This document shows positions 17,563 through 26,669 of a DNA stretch of 64,000 bases, one piece after another. The translations under genes and the position numbers were made by a program. The notes beneath the pieces are model-generated. The model searched no databases. It saw only the letters and a list, made by a program, of their open reading frames with translations, and was not told the origin of the DNA. The number at the start of each line of letters is the position of its first letter. The first letter of the stretch is position 1. This DNA comes from Syntrophaceae bacterium (GTDB lineage Bacteria; Desulfobacterota; Syntrophia; Syntrophales; Smithellaceae): positions 144,370 through 208,369 of the forward strand of contig JAGPFA010000001.1 of the NCBI GenBank assembly GCA_018056765.1, in the 5' to 3' direction.

Positions 17563-18948
17563 ATGGCTGATATTGGAAAAGTTTTATATACGGCGCAGGA
17601 AGCCCTCTTAAGTAACCTGGCGGCAATCAATGTTACAGGCAGTAATATCGCCAACGTGAATACACCCGGCTACACCCGGCTGCGTCCCATGCTCGAGTCG
17701 GTAGGCTCCAAAGACCCTCAGTCCGGGCGTGAACAGATCGGAGTGCGTATTTCCAATGTAGAGAGAATTTTTGATAAATTTTTGGAAACACAGATGATTG
17801 CGCAGCAGTCATCTCTTTCCAAGTTCACCACCGAGGAGGATATTCTCTCCAGAGTTGAGGCAATTTTCAACGAGAACACCGGTGGGGGAATTAACGACGC
17901 AATTGCCGATTTTTTAAATGCCTGGGGAAGTCTCTCCGTTGACCCTTTGAGCAAGGCAAAAAGGGACGTGGTGATCTCCACCGGACAAACTCTCTCCCGT
18001 ATGTTCAATCTGAGAGTAGATGGCCTGGTGAATATCCAACTGAACGCAAATGAGAATATTGCCAATGAAATTAATACATTAAACGGTTATCTCAAAGACG
18101 TGGCCCGTTACAATGAACTGATTGTCAGCGCTGAAAACGCCGGCGCAACCGCCCACGCCGTTCGCGATCAGAGGGGAGTAATCTTAAATGAAATCAGTAA
18201 GATAATAGATATTAATTATGTCGAAAAACCGGATGGTTCAATCTACATTTATATGCCCGATGGCGGTAAAACACTTGTTGAAGGCTTCAATAGCTGGGAA
18301 TTGATGGCCCAGGTAAACCCCGCCAATCATACTTTCTTTGATGTCGTTTTTAAAAACGATCCCGACCATGCTCTCAATGACCGGATAAACGGAGGAAAAA
18401 TAGGGGCTTACCTGGAAATGAGAGATACTGTTATTCCATCGTATATCGACAGACTGGACCAAACAGCTCTGGCAATTATAAGTCGCGTGAATGCATTGCA
18501 TATGAGCGGTATTGACCAGGATAATAACGCGGGAGTAGCGTTTTTCAGTTACACACCGCCAAACCCCGCGGCGACGATGAGCGTTAACATAACTGACACG
18601 AGACGCATTGCCGCAGCCTCCGCACTCGGGCAGGCCGACGGCAACAATGCCACCGCTATCACAGCTTTGAAAACAGAGATAAACACGGTATTGGGAACGA
18701 CAATCGACGGTTATTATAATTCGTTTATCGCAAAAATAGGGCGTGATGCGGTTGATGCAAAACAGGCGGTCATCCGCGAAACGACGATTTACAACCAACA
18801 GGTGGAACAAAGAGAGCAGCTCTCTGGAGTATCGCTTGACGAGGAGATGATGAATCTGATTAAGTATCAGATGGCCTATGGGGCGGCGGGTAAAATGACA
18901 GCCACGGTCAATGAGTTAATAGATACACTGCTTAATCTGGTGAGGTAG
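17563..18948 (+). CDS. flgK: FlgK, hook-associated protein 1
   Basis: First hook-filament junction protein. The N-terminal flagellar rod motif is present (NLAAINVTGSNIANVNTPGY), with the FlgK features QMIAQQSSLSKF, FNENTGGGINDAIADFLNAW and the C-terminal GVSLDEEMMNLIKYQMAYGAAGKM. At 461 residues it is near the lower part of the family's range. It starts 3 bases after flgN and is followed by flgL. Confidence 0.96.
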   Translation: MADIGKVLYTAQEALLSNLAAINVTGSNIANVNTPGYTRLRPMLESVGSKDPQSGREQIGVRISNVERIFDKFLETQMIAQQSSLSKFTTEEDILSRVEAIFNENTGGGINDAIADFLNAWGSLSVDPLSKAKRDVVISTGQTLSRMFNLRVDGLVNIQLNANENIANEINTLNGYLKDVARYNELIVSAENAGATAHAVRDQRGVILNEISKIIDINYVEKPDGSIYIYMPDGGKTLVEGFNSWELMAQVNPANHTFFDVVFKNDPDHALNDRINGGKIGAYLEMRDTVIPSYIDRLDQTALAIISRVNALHMSGIDQDNNAGVAFFSYTPPNPAATMSVNITDTRRIAAASALGQADGNNATAITALKTEINTVLGTTIDGYYNSFIAKIGRDAVDAKQAVIRETTIYNQQVEQREQLSGVSLDEEMMNLIKYQMAYGAAGKMTATVNELIDTLLNLVR

Positions 18949-18970
18949 CCGCGAAAGAGAGGCAAATGAA

Positions 18971-19858
18971 ATGATTCAGCGAATAACGGAAAATATCAAG
19001 TTCAGTATGCTTACAACCAACATGCTGAACATTCAGCGTGAATACAGCGATCTGATGGAAAAACTCTCCACGCAAAAGATGATTAACCGCCCCTCCGATG
19101 ACCCGGTCGCCACCAACACCATCCTTGACTCGCGTACGGCTTTAAACGCCATCAACCAATACAATAGTAATATTACCGATGCTCAGATAGCCTTATCCAT
19201 TAACACCTCCGCCCTGTCTTCGGTAAAAAAAATCATCGCCGAGGCTGTTACTATTGCGATATCAGAGGCCGGCACCGGCTCCGCCGAAACGATGGCCATC
19301 TCGGCCGGGAGGATTCAAGCCATGATCGATGAGGCTATGACGCTGATGAACACGAAAAACGGCGACAGCTACATTTTTGCCGGATCCCGTCTGGATACAA
19401 CACCGTATACTTTCAACGTCGTGAGCCGGGAATTTGAATATCACGGTGATAATGCTCAACTCAATGTTCTTGTTGGCAACGGTAATGCTTTTGCGTATAA
19501 TATTACCGGGGTCGAGGCATTTGGCGGCGCGGATGTTTTAAATGCCCTCCTGGCGCTCAGAACTGCGCTCCAGACAAATGACGCTGACGCGGTCAATACG
19601 CAAATTGATGTGCTGCGGCCACTGGAGAGCCGTGTCCTGCAGGCGGAAACATCAGCCGGGGCGAAAATCAGTTCGCTGGAGCTGATTCGTGGCAATCACG
19701 ATAACCTGAAGCTGGAAATAACCAATATGCTCGCCGACGTGGAGAATGCTCAAATGGCGTCTCTTATCACTGCTTTTCAGATGAAGCAGATCGCCATGCA
19801 GGCGTCCTACAGTATGGCCGCAAAGATCAGTGAAATGACGATAATGAGTTATATTTAA
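18971..19858 (+). CDS. flgL: FlgL, hook-associated protein 3
   Basis: Second hook-filament junction protein, flagellin-like. The N-terminus has the flagellin/FlgL helix with LSTQKMINRPSDDPVA, and the C-terminus the matching helix (NMLADVENAQMASLITAFQMKQIAMQASY). The central region contains YIFAGSRLDTTPYT, typical of FlgL. Length 295 residues is normal. csrA follows 16 bases after its stop. Confidence 0.95.
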   Translation: MIQRITENIKFSMLTTNMLNIQREYSDLMEKLSTQKMINRPSDDPVATNTILDSRTALNAINQYNSNITDAQIALSINTSALSSVKKIIAEAVTIAISEAGTGSAETMAISAGRIQAMIDEAMTLMNTKNGDSYIFAGSRLDTTPYTFNVVSREFEYHGDNAQLNVLVGNGNAFAYNITGVEAFGGADVLNALLALRTALQTNDADAVNTQIDVLRPLESRVLQAETSAGAKISSLELIRGNHDNLKLEITNMLADVENAQMASLITAFQMKQIAMQASYSMAAKISEMTIMSYI

Positions 19859-19874
19859 TGGAAACGGGTGAAAA

Positions 19875-20051
19875 ATGCTTATTTTAACCAGAAAGAGCGG
19901 CGAGGCCATTACCATCGGAGAAAATATAAAAATTACAATACTCGATATTAAGGGAAAATACGCGCGTGTGGGTGTTGAAGCGCCGCGTGAACTTGCTGTA
20001 CGCCGTGAAGAGGCTTCCCCTCCCGAGCAGGAAGATAAAACATCTGAATAA
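19875..20051 (+). CDS. csrA: CsrA, RNA-binding post-transcriptional regulator
   Basis: A 58-residue protein starting MLILTRKSGEAITIGENI and continuing through GKYARVGVEAPRELAVRREE, an unmistakable CsrA core with the conserved N-terminal LTR and C-terminal VRREE RNA-binding residues. CsrA dimers bind GGA-containing hairpins in leaders and often repress flagellin synthesis. In many flagellar clusters csrA is paired with its antagonist fliW; none is adjacent here. The ribosome site is weak (GGGTG), consistent with coupling to flgL or autoregulation. Confidence 0.95.
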   Translation: MLILTRKSGEAITIGENIKITILDIKGKYARVGVEAPRELAVRREEASPPEQEDKTSE

Positions 20052-20103
20052 AATCAAATTACTGCAAAGATAAATCCTTTTTAATTTTTGTATAACATTT
20101 TTC

Positions 20104-20130
20104 TAAAGTTTCTCTCCTGTTTACCGATAT
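20104..20130 (+). promoter_or_regulatory. Sigma-28 promoter for the 71-residue protein gene
   Basis: TAAAGTTT (20104-20111) is a perfect -35 element and ACCGATAT (20123-20130) a near-perfect -10 element of the FliA consensus, at the exact N11 spacing. The predicted start is near 20137, about 22 bases before the ATG at 20159. It is the best sigma-28 site in the window and may also serve the REC-GAF-HD-GYP gene downstream. Confidence 0.85.
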
Positions 20131-20158
20131 ATGAGTGGAAACATAAACGGAGAAGAAA

Positions 20159-20374
20159 ATGACAATTACCGCTTATCAGGTAGATAATGTTTTAAACGCC
20201 TATATCAGGCAAAGCAGAGTCAAAGTGCAGACCCCTGTGCTCAGAGAAGGTGAAAACCGTATCGATTCCAAAGATATTGTCACCTTATCGACAAAAGAAG
20301 CCAACAAGGCGGGGGAGCTGGAAAAAATCAGCTACAATCTTCGCGACGTTATTCTTAGAGGCGAAAATCAATAG
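20159..20374 (+). CDS. Small flagellar-regulon protein, FlgM-like in part
   Basis: A 71-residue hydrophilic protein with no membrane segment, preceded by an excellent sigma-28 promoter and a GGAGAAG ribosome site. It begins ITAYQVDNVLNAYIRQ and contains DIVTLSTKEANKAGE, faintly like the N-terminal half and DLS-x-x-A segment of FlgM, but it lacks a clear FlgM sigma-binding C-terminus. I do not recognise a named family. Regulation by FliA points to a late flagellar or signalling role. Confidence 0.8.
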   Translation: MTITAYQVDNVLNAYIRQSRVKVQTPVLREGENRIDSKDIVTLSTKEANKAGELEKISYNLRDVILRGENQ

Positions 20375-20455
20375 TCAGTCGCAAGATTTCTCTTCCCGAA
20401 TCATCACACTCAGTATTGTTTGTTGATATCAAGACTTTAGGCGTGGAGCAGGACA

Positions 20456-21940
20456 GTGGCGGACGCGGTTAGGCTAATTGGACGCAAAATGGAGTCGAAA
20501 AAGATTCTGGTAGTGGATGATTATTCCCCGACCAGAAACCTGATTGCCGAAACGCTGGGACAAATTCCCCAATATCTGGTCAGAGAAGCAGCAAGTGGGG
20601 AAGATGCGCTTAAAATTCTTGATAATGACAGTTTCGATCTCATCATCAGCGATATTATGATGCCCGGCATGAGCGGAATGGATCTGTTGCACGCCGTAAG
20701 ACAGCGTGATCCGGCAGTTGCCGTGATCATGATAACCGGAAATCCCACAACGGACCTGACGGTCAGCGCCATTAAAAAAGGCGCCGTCGATTTTTTGACG
20801 AAGCCATTCGATATTGACGATCTTTTGTATAAAGTCGATATACATCTGATGCAGAAAGAAATTCTCAAGCCGGAGGCTCGGGAAAAGACTCTCGCTGAAC
20901 TGAAACTCAGCGATAAAACCGAATCATTGTCCAAGCAAAGCTATATTTTCGATTCCATCGAAGAAGCACCGATGGATAATGATATTATTTTCCAGAAAAT
21001 TGCAGATCTTGCCCTGAAGCTTGTCGACGGCGAAGTTTGCTCGATCATGCTTTTTGACGAACATGACAATGAATTTCACGAAAAAGTTACCCGAGGAAGA
21101 GCCTCAGGATTTTCTCAGACCGCCGCGCAGGCGAGGCGACTGAGAATGATTTACAATGAAGTTGTCCAGCGGCGCGAAGCCCTCCTCATAACATCCAGCG
21201 ACCGTCCTGAAGTGGCGCCCTCGCTTATTTGCGCTCCCTTGATGATCAGAAACAACTTCCTCGGCATTTTAAGCATCCGCAAGAAGAGAAACAGAGAAGC
21301 TTTCAATAAAAACGACCTGCATCACATTTTGAGTCTCACCAAACGTGCCTCACTAAATATGGAGAACAAAATTCTCTATGAAAGTATATATTTAAACATC
21401 ATGGACACGCTGCATTCGCTGATTTCCTCCATTCAGGCACGTGACCACTATACAGAAGAGCACTCCAGGCGCGTTACCGGTGAAGCTGTCAGGCTTGCCG
21501 AGAGTATGAATTGTACGCCGAAAGAGATAGAAAGCATCAGAATCGCCAGTGTTCTTCATGATGTGGGTAAAATTGCGGTGCCGGACAGTATTTTGCTGAA
21601 GGAAGGCAGACTGACACAGGAAGAATACATGATTATCAAAAATCATCCCTCAATCGGTGAAAACATTTTAAAGCCCATTATTCTGCTTGATGAAGAAAGA
21701 AAAATCATTCAGTGTCACCATGAACGATGGGACGGAAGGGGCTACCCGCAGGGTTTGAAAGGGAAAGAAATCCCATTTCTTGCCCGTATGATGGCAGTGG
21801 TTGATGCCTTTGACGCGATGACCAGTGACCGCACCTATCGTCCGGCCATGTCCAAAGATCAAGCGATTGCCGAGCTGATTGCCAACAAGAAGACCCAATT
21901 TGACCCCGACATTGTCGATGCCTACATAAAAATTCTTTAA
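20456..21940 (+). CDS. Response regulator with REC, GAF and HD-GYP domains
   Basis: A 494-residue signalling protein. The receiver domain (about residues 14-135) has the phosphoacceptor Asp at about residue 66 (LIISDIMMPGMSG) and a conserved Lys in LTKPFD. A GAF-like sensor region follows (about 165-300). The C-terminal HD-GYP domain shows HSRRV, VLHDVGKIAVPD, KNHPSIGE and HHERWDGRGYP, all key metal and GYP residues, so c-di-GMP phosphodiesterase activity is expected. I start at GTG 20456 (GGAG 7 bases upstream); ATG 20489 is an alternative. It lies within the FliA-controlled end of the flagellar cluster. Confidence 0.9.
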   Translation: MADAVRLIGRKMESKKILVVDDYSPTRNLIAETLGQIPQYLVREAASGEDALKILDNDSFDLIISDIMMPGMSGMDLLHAVRQRDPAVAVIMITGNPTTDLTVSAIKKGAVDFLTKPFDIDDLLYKVDIHLMQKEILKPEAREKTLAELKLSDKTESLSKQSYIFDSIEEAPMDNDIIFQKIADLALKLVDGEVCSIMLFDEHDNEFHEKVTRGRASGFSQTAAQARRLRMIYNEVVQRREALLITSSDRPEVAPSLICAPLMIRNNFLGILSIRKKRNREAFNKNDLHHILSLTKRASLNMENKILYESIYLNIMDTLHSLISSIQARDHYTEEHSRRVTGEAVRLAESMNCTPKEIESIRIASVLHDVGKIAVPDSILLKEGRLTQEEYMIIKNHPSIGENILKPIILLDEERKIIQCHHERWDGRGYPQGLKGKEIPFLARMMAVVDAFDAMTSDRTYRPAMSKDQAIAELIANKKTQFDPDIVDAYIKIL

Positions 21941-21950
21941 CCCATATCTG

Positions 21951-21966
21951 TGGCACGTAAGTTGAA
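21951..21966 (+). promoter_or_regulatory. Sigma-54-like promoter upstream of the lytic transglycosylase
   Basis: TGGCACGTAAGTTGAA matches the sigma-54 consensus TGGCAC-N5-TTGCA except that the -12 GC reads GA. Spacing is exact. The predicted start near 21977 lies 20 bases before the ATG at 21997, leaving room for the GGAGGAGA ribosome site. The -12 C is usually important, so activity may be weak or absent. Confidence 0.45.
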
Positions 21967-21996
21967 TCTCTTTTTGGTCGTCATGACGGAGGAGAT

Positions 21997-22773
21997 ATGA
22001 TTGAATTTAACGGTCTGGCTGCAATCAAGCCCTTTGAATCGGCAACTGAGGCGAAAAGGAAAGCACCCGACGTCAAGTCGGCAGATATCAGCCACTTCGC
22101 AAATACGTTGAGAGAAACCATCTTGACCGGGCAGGATGTTTTAAAAACGTCTACGCTTACGGAACTGACCGGGCAGCAGTTGGCGCTTCTTTTGCGGGTC
22201 ATGCAAATTCAGATGAATTCACGCTTCTTCAACATCCTTATGAACACGGATAATGATGCCGATAATTCGCTTGTCCGGCATATGATCGGTTGGGGGCAAA
22301 AAATGCCGCTGGATGCAAATGCAGGAGCAAAGTCAGTTTCAGATATTTCCCAAAACTCCCCGGTTGTGGGGCGAGGTGTCTTTTCAGATATTATTGAACA
22401 AGCGGCGGCCGAAAACGGGTTGGAACCGGCACTGATCGAATCGGTGATCAAAGCCGAAAGTGACTTCAATCCGTCGGCGACATCGCCGGCAGGTGCGATG
22501 GGACTTATGCAGCTGATGCCGGAGACGGCAAAAGAGTTGGGTGTTAAAAACCCCTATGACCCGCTGGAAAACATTATGGCCGGCACCAGATATCTGAAAA
22601 TGTTGCTCAACCGTTACGGAGGACACACGAATCTAGCGCTGGCAGCGTATAACTGGGGCATGGGAAATCTCGAAAGGAATCCGGGCAGACTGCCGGGAGA
22701 GACATTGTCTTATATTGAAAAGGTCAATCATTATTATCGGACGACGAAAGGGCAGGAACATCGGCCGACTTAA
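21997..22773 (+). CDS. Lytic transglycosylase (SLT domain) of the flagellar cluster
   Basis: A 258-residue protein whose C-terminal half is a type-1 SLT domain: [19 protein letters not shown] (catalytic Glu), [35 protein letters not shown] and [11 protein letters not shown]. The N-terminal half has no clear signal peptide and no recognised domain, so export may use the flagellar gate. With the short FlgJ at 16159 it probably forms a split FlgJ pair, cutting peptidoglycan for rod passage. A GGAGGAGA site precedes the ATG. Confidence 0.9.
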   Translation: MIEFNGLAAIKPFESATEAKRKAPDVKSADISHFANTLRETILTGQDVLKTSTLTELTGQQLALLLRVMQIQMNSRFFNILMNTDNDADNSLVRHMIGWGQKMPLDANAGAKSVSDISQNSPVVGRGVFSDIIEQAAAENGLEPALIESVIKAESDFNPSATSPAGAMGLMQLMPETAKELGVKNPYDPLENIMAGTRYLKMLLNRYGGHTNLALAAYNWGMGNLERNPGRLPGETLSYIEKVNHYYRTTKGQEHRPT

Positions 22774-22950
22774 GTAACAAAAGACCAATGGCGTTGAATT
22801 TATCCTGGAAGTATCTTCTTGACGCCTTCGCCTCAAATTATCCTCATTGATTTTCCTTGCCGCCCGACTTGTTGTCCTTCTTTATAAAATTGAAATCCGG
22901 AGCCGGTCAAAACGGCAGCAAATCCCCATATCCCAGATTATGCCGACGCA

Positions 22951-24273
22951 TCAGGCGCTGATCTTTTCCATCCAGGAAGTAAAAGACGAGTGCGCATTAT
23001 CGGTCACCAGCAGGCGTCTTTCTTTTTTCCCCGTTCTTTTCCCGACCGGTTGTTCAATGATCCCGAAATTTATATTCATCGGTTGAAAAGAGGCAGAATC
23101 TCTTTCAGAGCTTGTGATATAACGAACGAGAGCTCCCATGGCCGTAGAAGGGGGAGGAGGGATAAATTGCTTGTTTTCCAGGATAAAAGATGCGCTGAGA
23201 CCGGCCAGGAGGCCCGTGGCGACTGATTCCATATAGCCTTCCACGCCGGTGAGCTGACCGGCAAAGAATATCTCCCGAGCGGTTCTTAAGTTCAAACAGG
23301 GGGACAAAACAGAGGGAGAGTGTATGTAGGTGTTGCGGTGAATGCTGCCCAGCCGGGAGAATTCGGCATTTTCCAGTCCAGGGATCATGCGAAAAATGCG
23401 CTTCTGCTCCGGCCAGGTAAGTCTGGTCTGAAAACCTACCATGTTGAAAAGGCCGGCGGACAGGTTCTCTCTGCGCAACTGAACAACGGCGTAAGGTATG
23501 GCATTGGTGTGTGGATTGACCAAACCCACCGGTTTAAGGGGGCCGAAGGCAAGAGTTTCCTCACCACGCGCGGCCAGCACTTCGATGGGCAGGCAGCCTT
23601 CAAAATGCTTTGTGCTTTCAAAGTCCCTTGGTATGACCTTTTCGCCGGCGATGAGCTCACGGCGGAAATCTTTGTATTCATTTTCCGTCAGTGGGCAATT
23701 CAGGTAATCAGGCGTTCCTTTGTCGTAGCGCGAAGCCCAGTAAACTTTTTTCATGTCTATGGAGTCCGCCTCCACAATCGGAGCGATCGCGTCATAGAAG
23801 TATAGGTAGGGGTTACCCAGAAGATCTGATATGGATTGTGCCAGCGCATCGGAGGTAAGAGGGCCGGTGGCGACAATAACCGGGCCTTCACTGGGAAGAG
23901 AGGTGATCTCGACACGGCTGAGACTGAATTTGTCCTGCAGCAGGAGGCGCTTTTCGACCAGGGCTGAGAATTCTGATCTGTCGACCGCCAGGGCTGCGCC
24001 GGCGGCAACGCTGGTTTGGTCGGCGGCCCAAAGAATAAGAGAATCCAGGCGGCGCATCTCGTTTTTCAATATGCCGGGCGCGCTCCCGGGATCGTTGGAT
24101 TTGAAAGAGTTGCTGCAGACCAGTTCCGCCAGGCGCTCCGAGGTGTGCGCGGGGGAAAAACGAAGGGGCTTCATTTCATAAAGATGAACCGTGTGTCCGC
24201 GCTTTAAAAGCTGCCAGGCTGCCTCACAGCCGGCAAGTCCCCCGCCGATGATCGTGACCGGCGTGTCTGTCAT
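22951..24273 (-). CDS. trmFO: TrmFO, folate/FAD-dependent tRNA m5U54 methyltransferase
   Basis: Makes 5-methyluridine at position 54 of tRNA using methylene-tetrahydrofolate and FADH2. The N-terminal FAD motif is GGGLAGCEAAWQLLKRG, followed by the family block LAELVCSNSFKSNDPGSAPG and NEMRRLDSLI. The C-terminal MNINFGIIEQP segment is also characteristic. Length 440 residues is normal. It overlaps the topA stop by four bases, so it is the last gene of a dprA-topA-trmFO operon. Confidence 0.96.
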   Translation of the reverse strand: MTDTPVTIIGGGLAGCEAAWQLLKRGHTVHLYEMKPLRFSPAHTSERLAELVCSNSFKSNDPGSAPGILKNEMRRLDSLILWAADQTSVAAGAALAVDRSEFSALVEKRLLLQDKFSLSRVEITSLPSEGPVIVATGPLTSDALAQSISDLLGNPYLYFYDAIAPIVEADSIDMKKVYWASRYDKGTPDYLNCPLTENEYKDFRRELIAGEKVIPRDFESTKHFEGCLPIEVLAARGEETLAFGPLKPVGLVNPHTNAIPYAVVQLRRENLSAGLFNMVGFQTRLTWPEQKRIFRMIPGLENAEFSRLGSIHRNTYIHSPSVLSPCLNLRTAREIFFAGQLTGVEGYMESVATGLLAGLSASFILENKQFIPPPPSTAMGALVRYITSSERDSASFQPMNINFGIIEQPVGKRTGKKERRLLVTDNAHSSFTSWMEKISA

Positions 24274-26612
24274 TGGGCGTCTTTTTTCCTGGGCAACTTT
24301 TTGATATTTTTACAATCAGGATATCCGGTGCAGCCCAGAAACTGACCGTAACGTCCCCGCTTGACGGCCATTGGTTTTTGACACAGATCACAAACCTCGT
24401 CGGACAGGACGACCTCCTGCTTTATTGCTTTTCCGTCTTTGCCGATTTTTTTGATATTTTTACAATCAGGATATCCGGTGCAGCCCAGAAACTGACCGTA
24501 ACGTCCCCGTTTGACAGCCATGGGCTTGCCGCACAATTCACAAACCTCGTCGGTGGCCGCGCCCTGGTCAGCAATTATTTCCCCTTTGTCGTTTTTCGTG
24601 GCGTTCATCGTGTTTTTACATTCGGGATAGCCTGAGCAGGCCAGAAATTGTCCGAAGCGACCCTCTTTGATCACCATATTTTTTCCGCATTTATTGCATT
24701 TGATATCTGTTGTCTGTGCTTCCACGTGTTTTACCCTCCCGTTTTCGTCATGAGTGAAATTCATGGTGGTTTTACATTCAGGATAATTGGTACAACATAG
24801 AAACCGGCCGTTTTTGCCCCATCTGATGACCATGGGGGAAGAACATTTGTCGCAGAAGAGATTCGTTGGAATTTCCTCTTTTTTCACATTGCGCATTTCA
24901 TCTTTTGCCTTTTCCAGTTCACGGGAAAAGTGCCGGTAGAAATCCCGTAATGTCTGGTCACGTTTGGTTTCACCGCTTTCGATCGCATCAAGTTTATTTT
25001 CCATATCTGCTGTAAAGGTAAGGTCAAGAATGGTTGGAAAGCTCTCAACCAAAAGCTCAGTGACCATCTTGCCCATTTCCGTCGGGAAGAATTTGCCAGT
25101 TTCGAGTTTCACGTATTCGCGGTCCTGGATGGTTGTGAGAATCGCCGCATAGGTACTGGGACGGCCGATGCCGTTTTCTTCAAGGGCTCTGACCAGGGAA
25201 GCCTCCGAGTAACGGGGGGGCGCTAAAGTGAATTTCTGCTGTTTGTCAAGCTTCAGAAGCCTTAATATTTCATTCATTTCCAGTTGCGGCAGGAGCTTAT
25301 CCTCACCGTTTTCATTGTCGTCGTCGTCCTTTTCCTTTTCCTCTTTGCTTTCGTTGTAAATGGCTATGAAGCCGGGGAATTTCAATATTTGACCCCGGGT
25401 GCGAAAAGTACAACCGTCGCCCGTGATGTCAATGGTGGTCTGGTCGAAAACCGCCGGGCTCATCTGGCTGGCCACAAACCGGTTCCAGATGAGCTGATAA
25501 AGTTTGAACTGATCCGGCGTGAGGTATTTTCTGATGTCCTGAGGCTTTAACGTCACCAAAGAAGGACGGATCGCCTCATGAGCGTCCTGTGTCTTTTGTG
25601 CGTTTTTGTAGTAGTGCGGCTTGTGAGGCAGAAACTCTGAAGAATAATTATTTTTTATGTATTCACGAACAGACTGCAGCGCTTCATCGGCAATGCGGTA
25701 CGAATCAGTTCTCATATAAGTAATCAGGCCGACGGAGCCGTCCTTCCCCAGTTCAATGCCCTCATATAATTTCTGAGCGATACTCATTGTTTTCTTGGCC
25801 GAAAATCTCAGCGCCCGGGACGCTTCCTGCTGCAGTTTGCTGGTGGTAAAAGGAGGCAGTGGCGCACGTTTGACCTCTTTTTGTTCCAGCTTTTCAACTT
25901 CGAACTTGGCCGCCCTGACCCTGGCTTCCAGCTGGCCGGCTTTTTCGGCGTTTGATACTTTGGCCTTCTTCCCGTCCACCTTGATTAGTTTCGCTTCAAA
26001 GGGCGGTGGGTTGCTGCCCTGGAATTCGGCTGTCAGATTCCAGTATTCTTCCGGTTTGAAGCGGGAAATTTCTTCTTCTCTGTCGCAGATCATCCGCACG
26101 GCGACGGATTGTACGCGTCCGGCACTCAAACCTCTTTTGACCTTGTCCCATAATAAGGGGCTGATCTGGTAGCCGACCAGGCGATCCAGAATACGCCGCG
26201 TTTGCTGAGCTTCATACTTGTTTAAATCGAGTTGGAGCGGCGTGGTGATCGCGTCCGTAACCGTGCTTTTCGTCAGGTCGTTGAACAAAACACGGTAAAT
26301 ATTTTTCTTCTTGTCCCCGATGATATCCGCGATGTGCCACGCGATGGCCTCACCTTCCCGGTCCGGGTCGGGGGCCAGGTAAATGTTTTGGGCTGATCTG
26401 GCTGCTTTTTTCAACTCTTCGATGGTTTTCTTTTTTGCCTCGATGACCTGATAGGTTGGTTCAAAATTATTTTCCAGATCAATGCCCAGCGTTTTTTTAG
26501 GAAGGTCTTTGATATGTCCCATAGAGGCGACGACGTTAAAGTCCTTACCGAGAATTTTTTTTATGGTTTTAACTTTCGTTGGAGATTCCACGACAATTAA
26601 TGAATCAGACAT
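24270..26612 (-). CDS. topA: TopA, DNA topoisomerase I
   Basis: Type IA topoisomerase relaxing negative supercoils. The Toprim domain is at the N-terminus (VVESPTKVKTI, PDPDREGEAIAWH), and the catalytic Tyr is at about residue 299 in SVGLITYMRTDSYR. Four C-terminal Cys4 zinc fingers (about residues 590-775) follow, each with paired CxxC and a CxGYPxCK-type end. The last two are almost identical in protein and DNA. Length 780 residues fits a four-finger variant. It is flanked by dprA upstream and trmFO downstream, an arrangement common in bacteria. Confidence 0.97.
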   Translation of the reverse strand: MSDSLIVVESPTKVKTIKKILGKDFNVVASMGHIKDLPKKTLGIDLENNFEPTYQVIEAKKKTIEELKKAARSAQNIYLAPDPDREGEAIAWHIADIIGDKKKNIYRVLFNDLTKSTVTDAITTPLQLDLNKYEAQQTRRILDRLVGYQISPLLWDKVKRGLSAGRVQSVAVRMICDREEEISRFKPEEYWNLTAEFQGSNPPPFEAKLIKVDGKKAKVSNAEKAGQLEARVRAAKFEVEKLEQKEVKRAPLPPFTTSKLQQEASRALRFSAKKTMSIAQKLYEGIELGKDGSVGLITYMRTDSYRIADEALQSVREYIKNNYSSEFLPHKPHYYKNAQKTQDAHEAIRPSLVTLKPQDIRKYLTPDQFKLYQLIWNRFVASQMSPAVFDQTTIDITGDGCTFRTRGQILKFPGFIAIYNESKEEKEKDDDDNENGEDKLLPQLEMNEILRLLKLDKQQKFTLAPPRYSEASLVRALEENGIGRPSTYAAILTTIQDREYVKLETGKFFPTEMGKMVTELLVESFPTILDLTFTADMENKLDAIESGETKRDQTLRDFYRHFSRELEKAKDEMRNVKKEEIPTNLFCDKCSSPMVIRWGKNGRFLCCTNYPECKTTMNFTHDENGRVKHVEAQTTDIKCNKCGKNMVIKEGRFGQFLACSGYPECKNTMNATKNDKGEIIADQGAATDEVCELCGKPMAVKRGRYGQFLGCTGYPDCKNIKKIGKDGKAIKQEVVLSDEVCDLCQKPMAVKRGRYGQFLGCTGYPDCKNIKKLPRKKDAQ
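24301..24522. repeat. Tandem duplication of a TopA zinc-finger coding unit
   Basis: Bases 24301-24359 are identical to 24451-24509, and the match continues with few changes to about 24370/24520. The unit period is 150 bases (50 codons), so one whole zinc finger of TopA was copied in frame. The near-identity at DNA level points to a recent duplication or to gene conversion. Confidence 0.85.
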
Positions 26613-26669
26613 AACAGCTCCTTAACAATTGGTCGCCCTATAGACTCCGGAAGGTATTTTGTAAAGACA

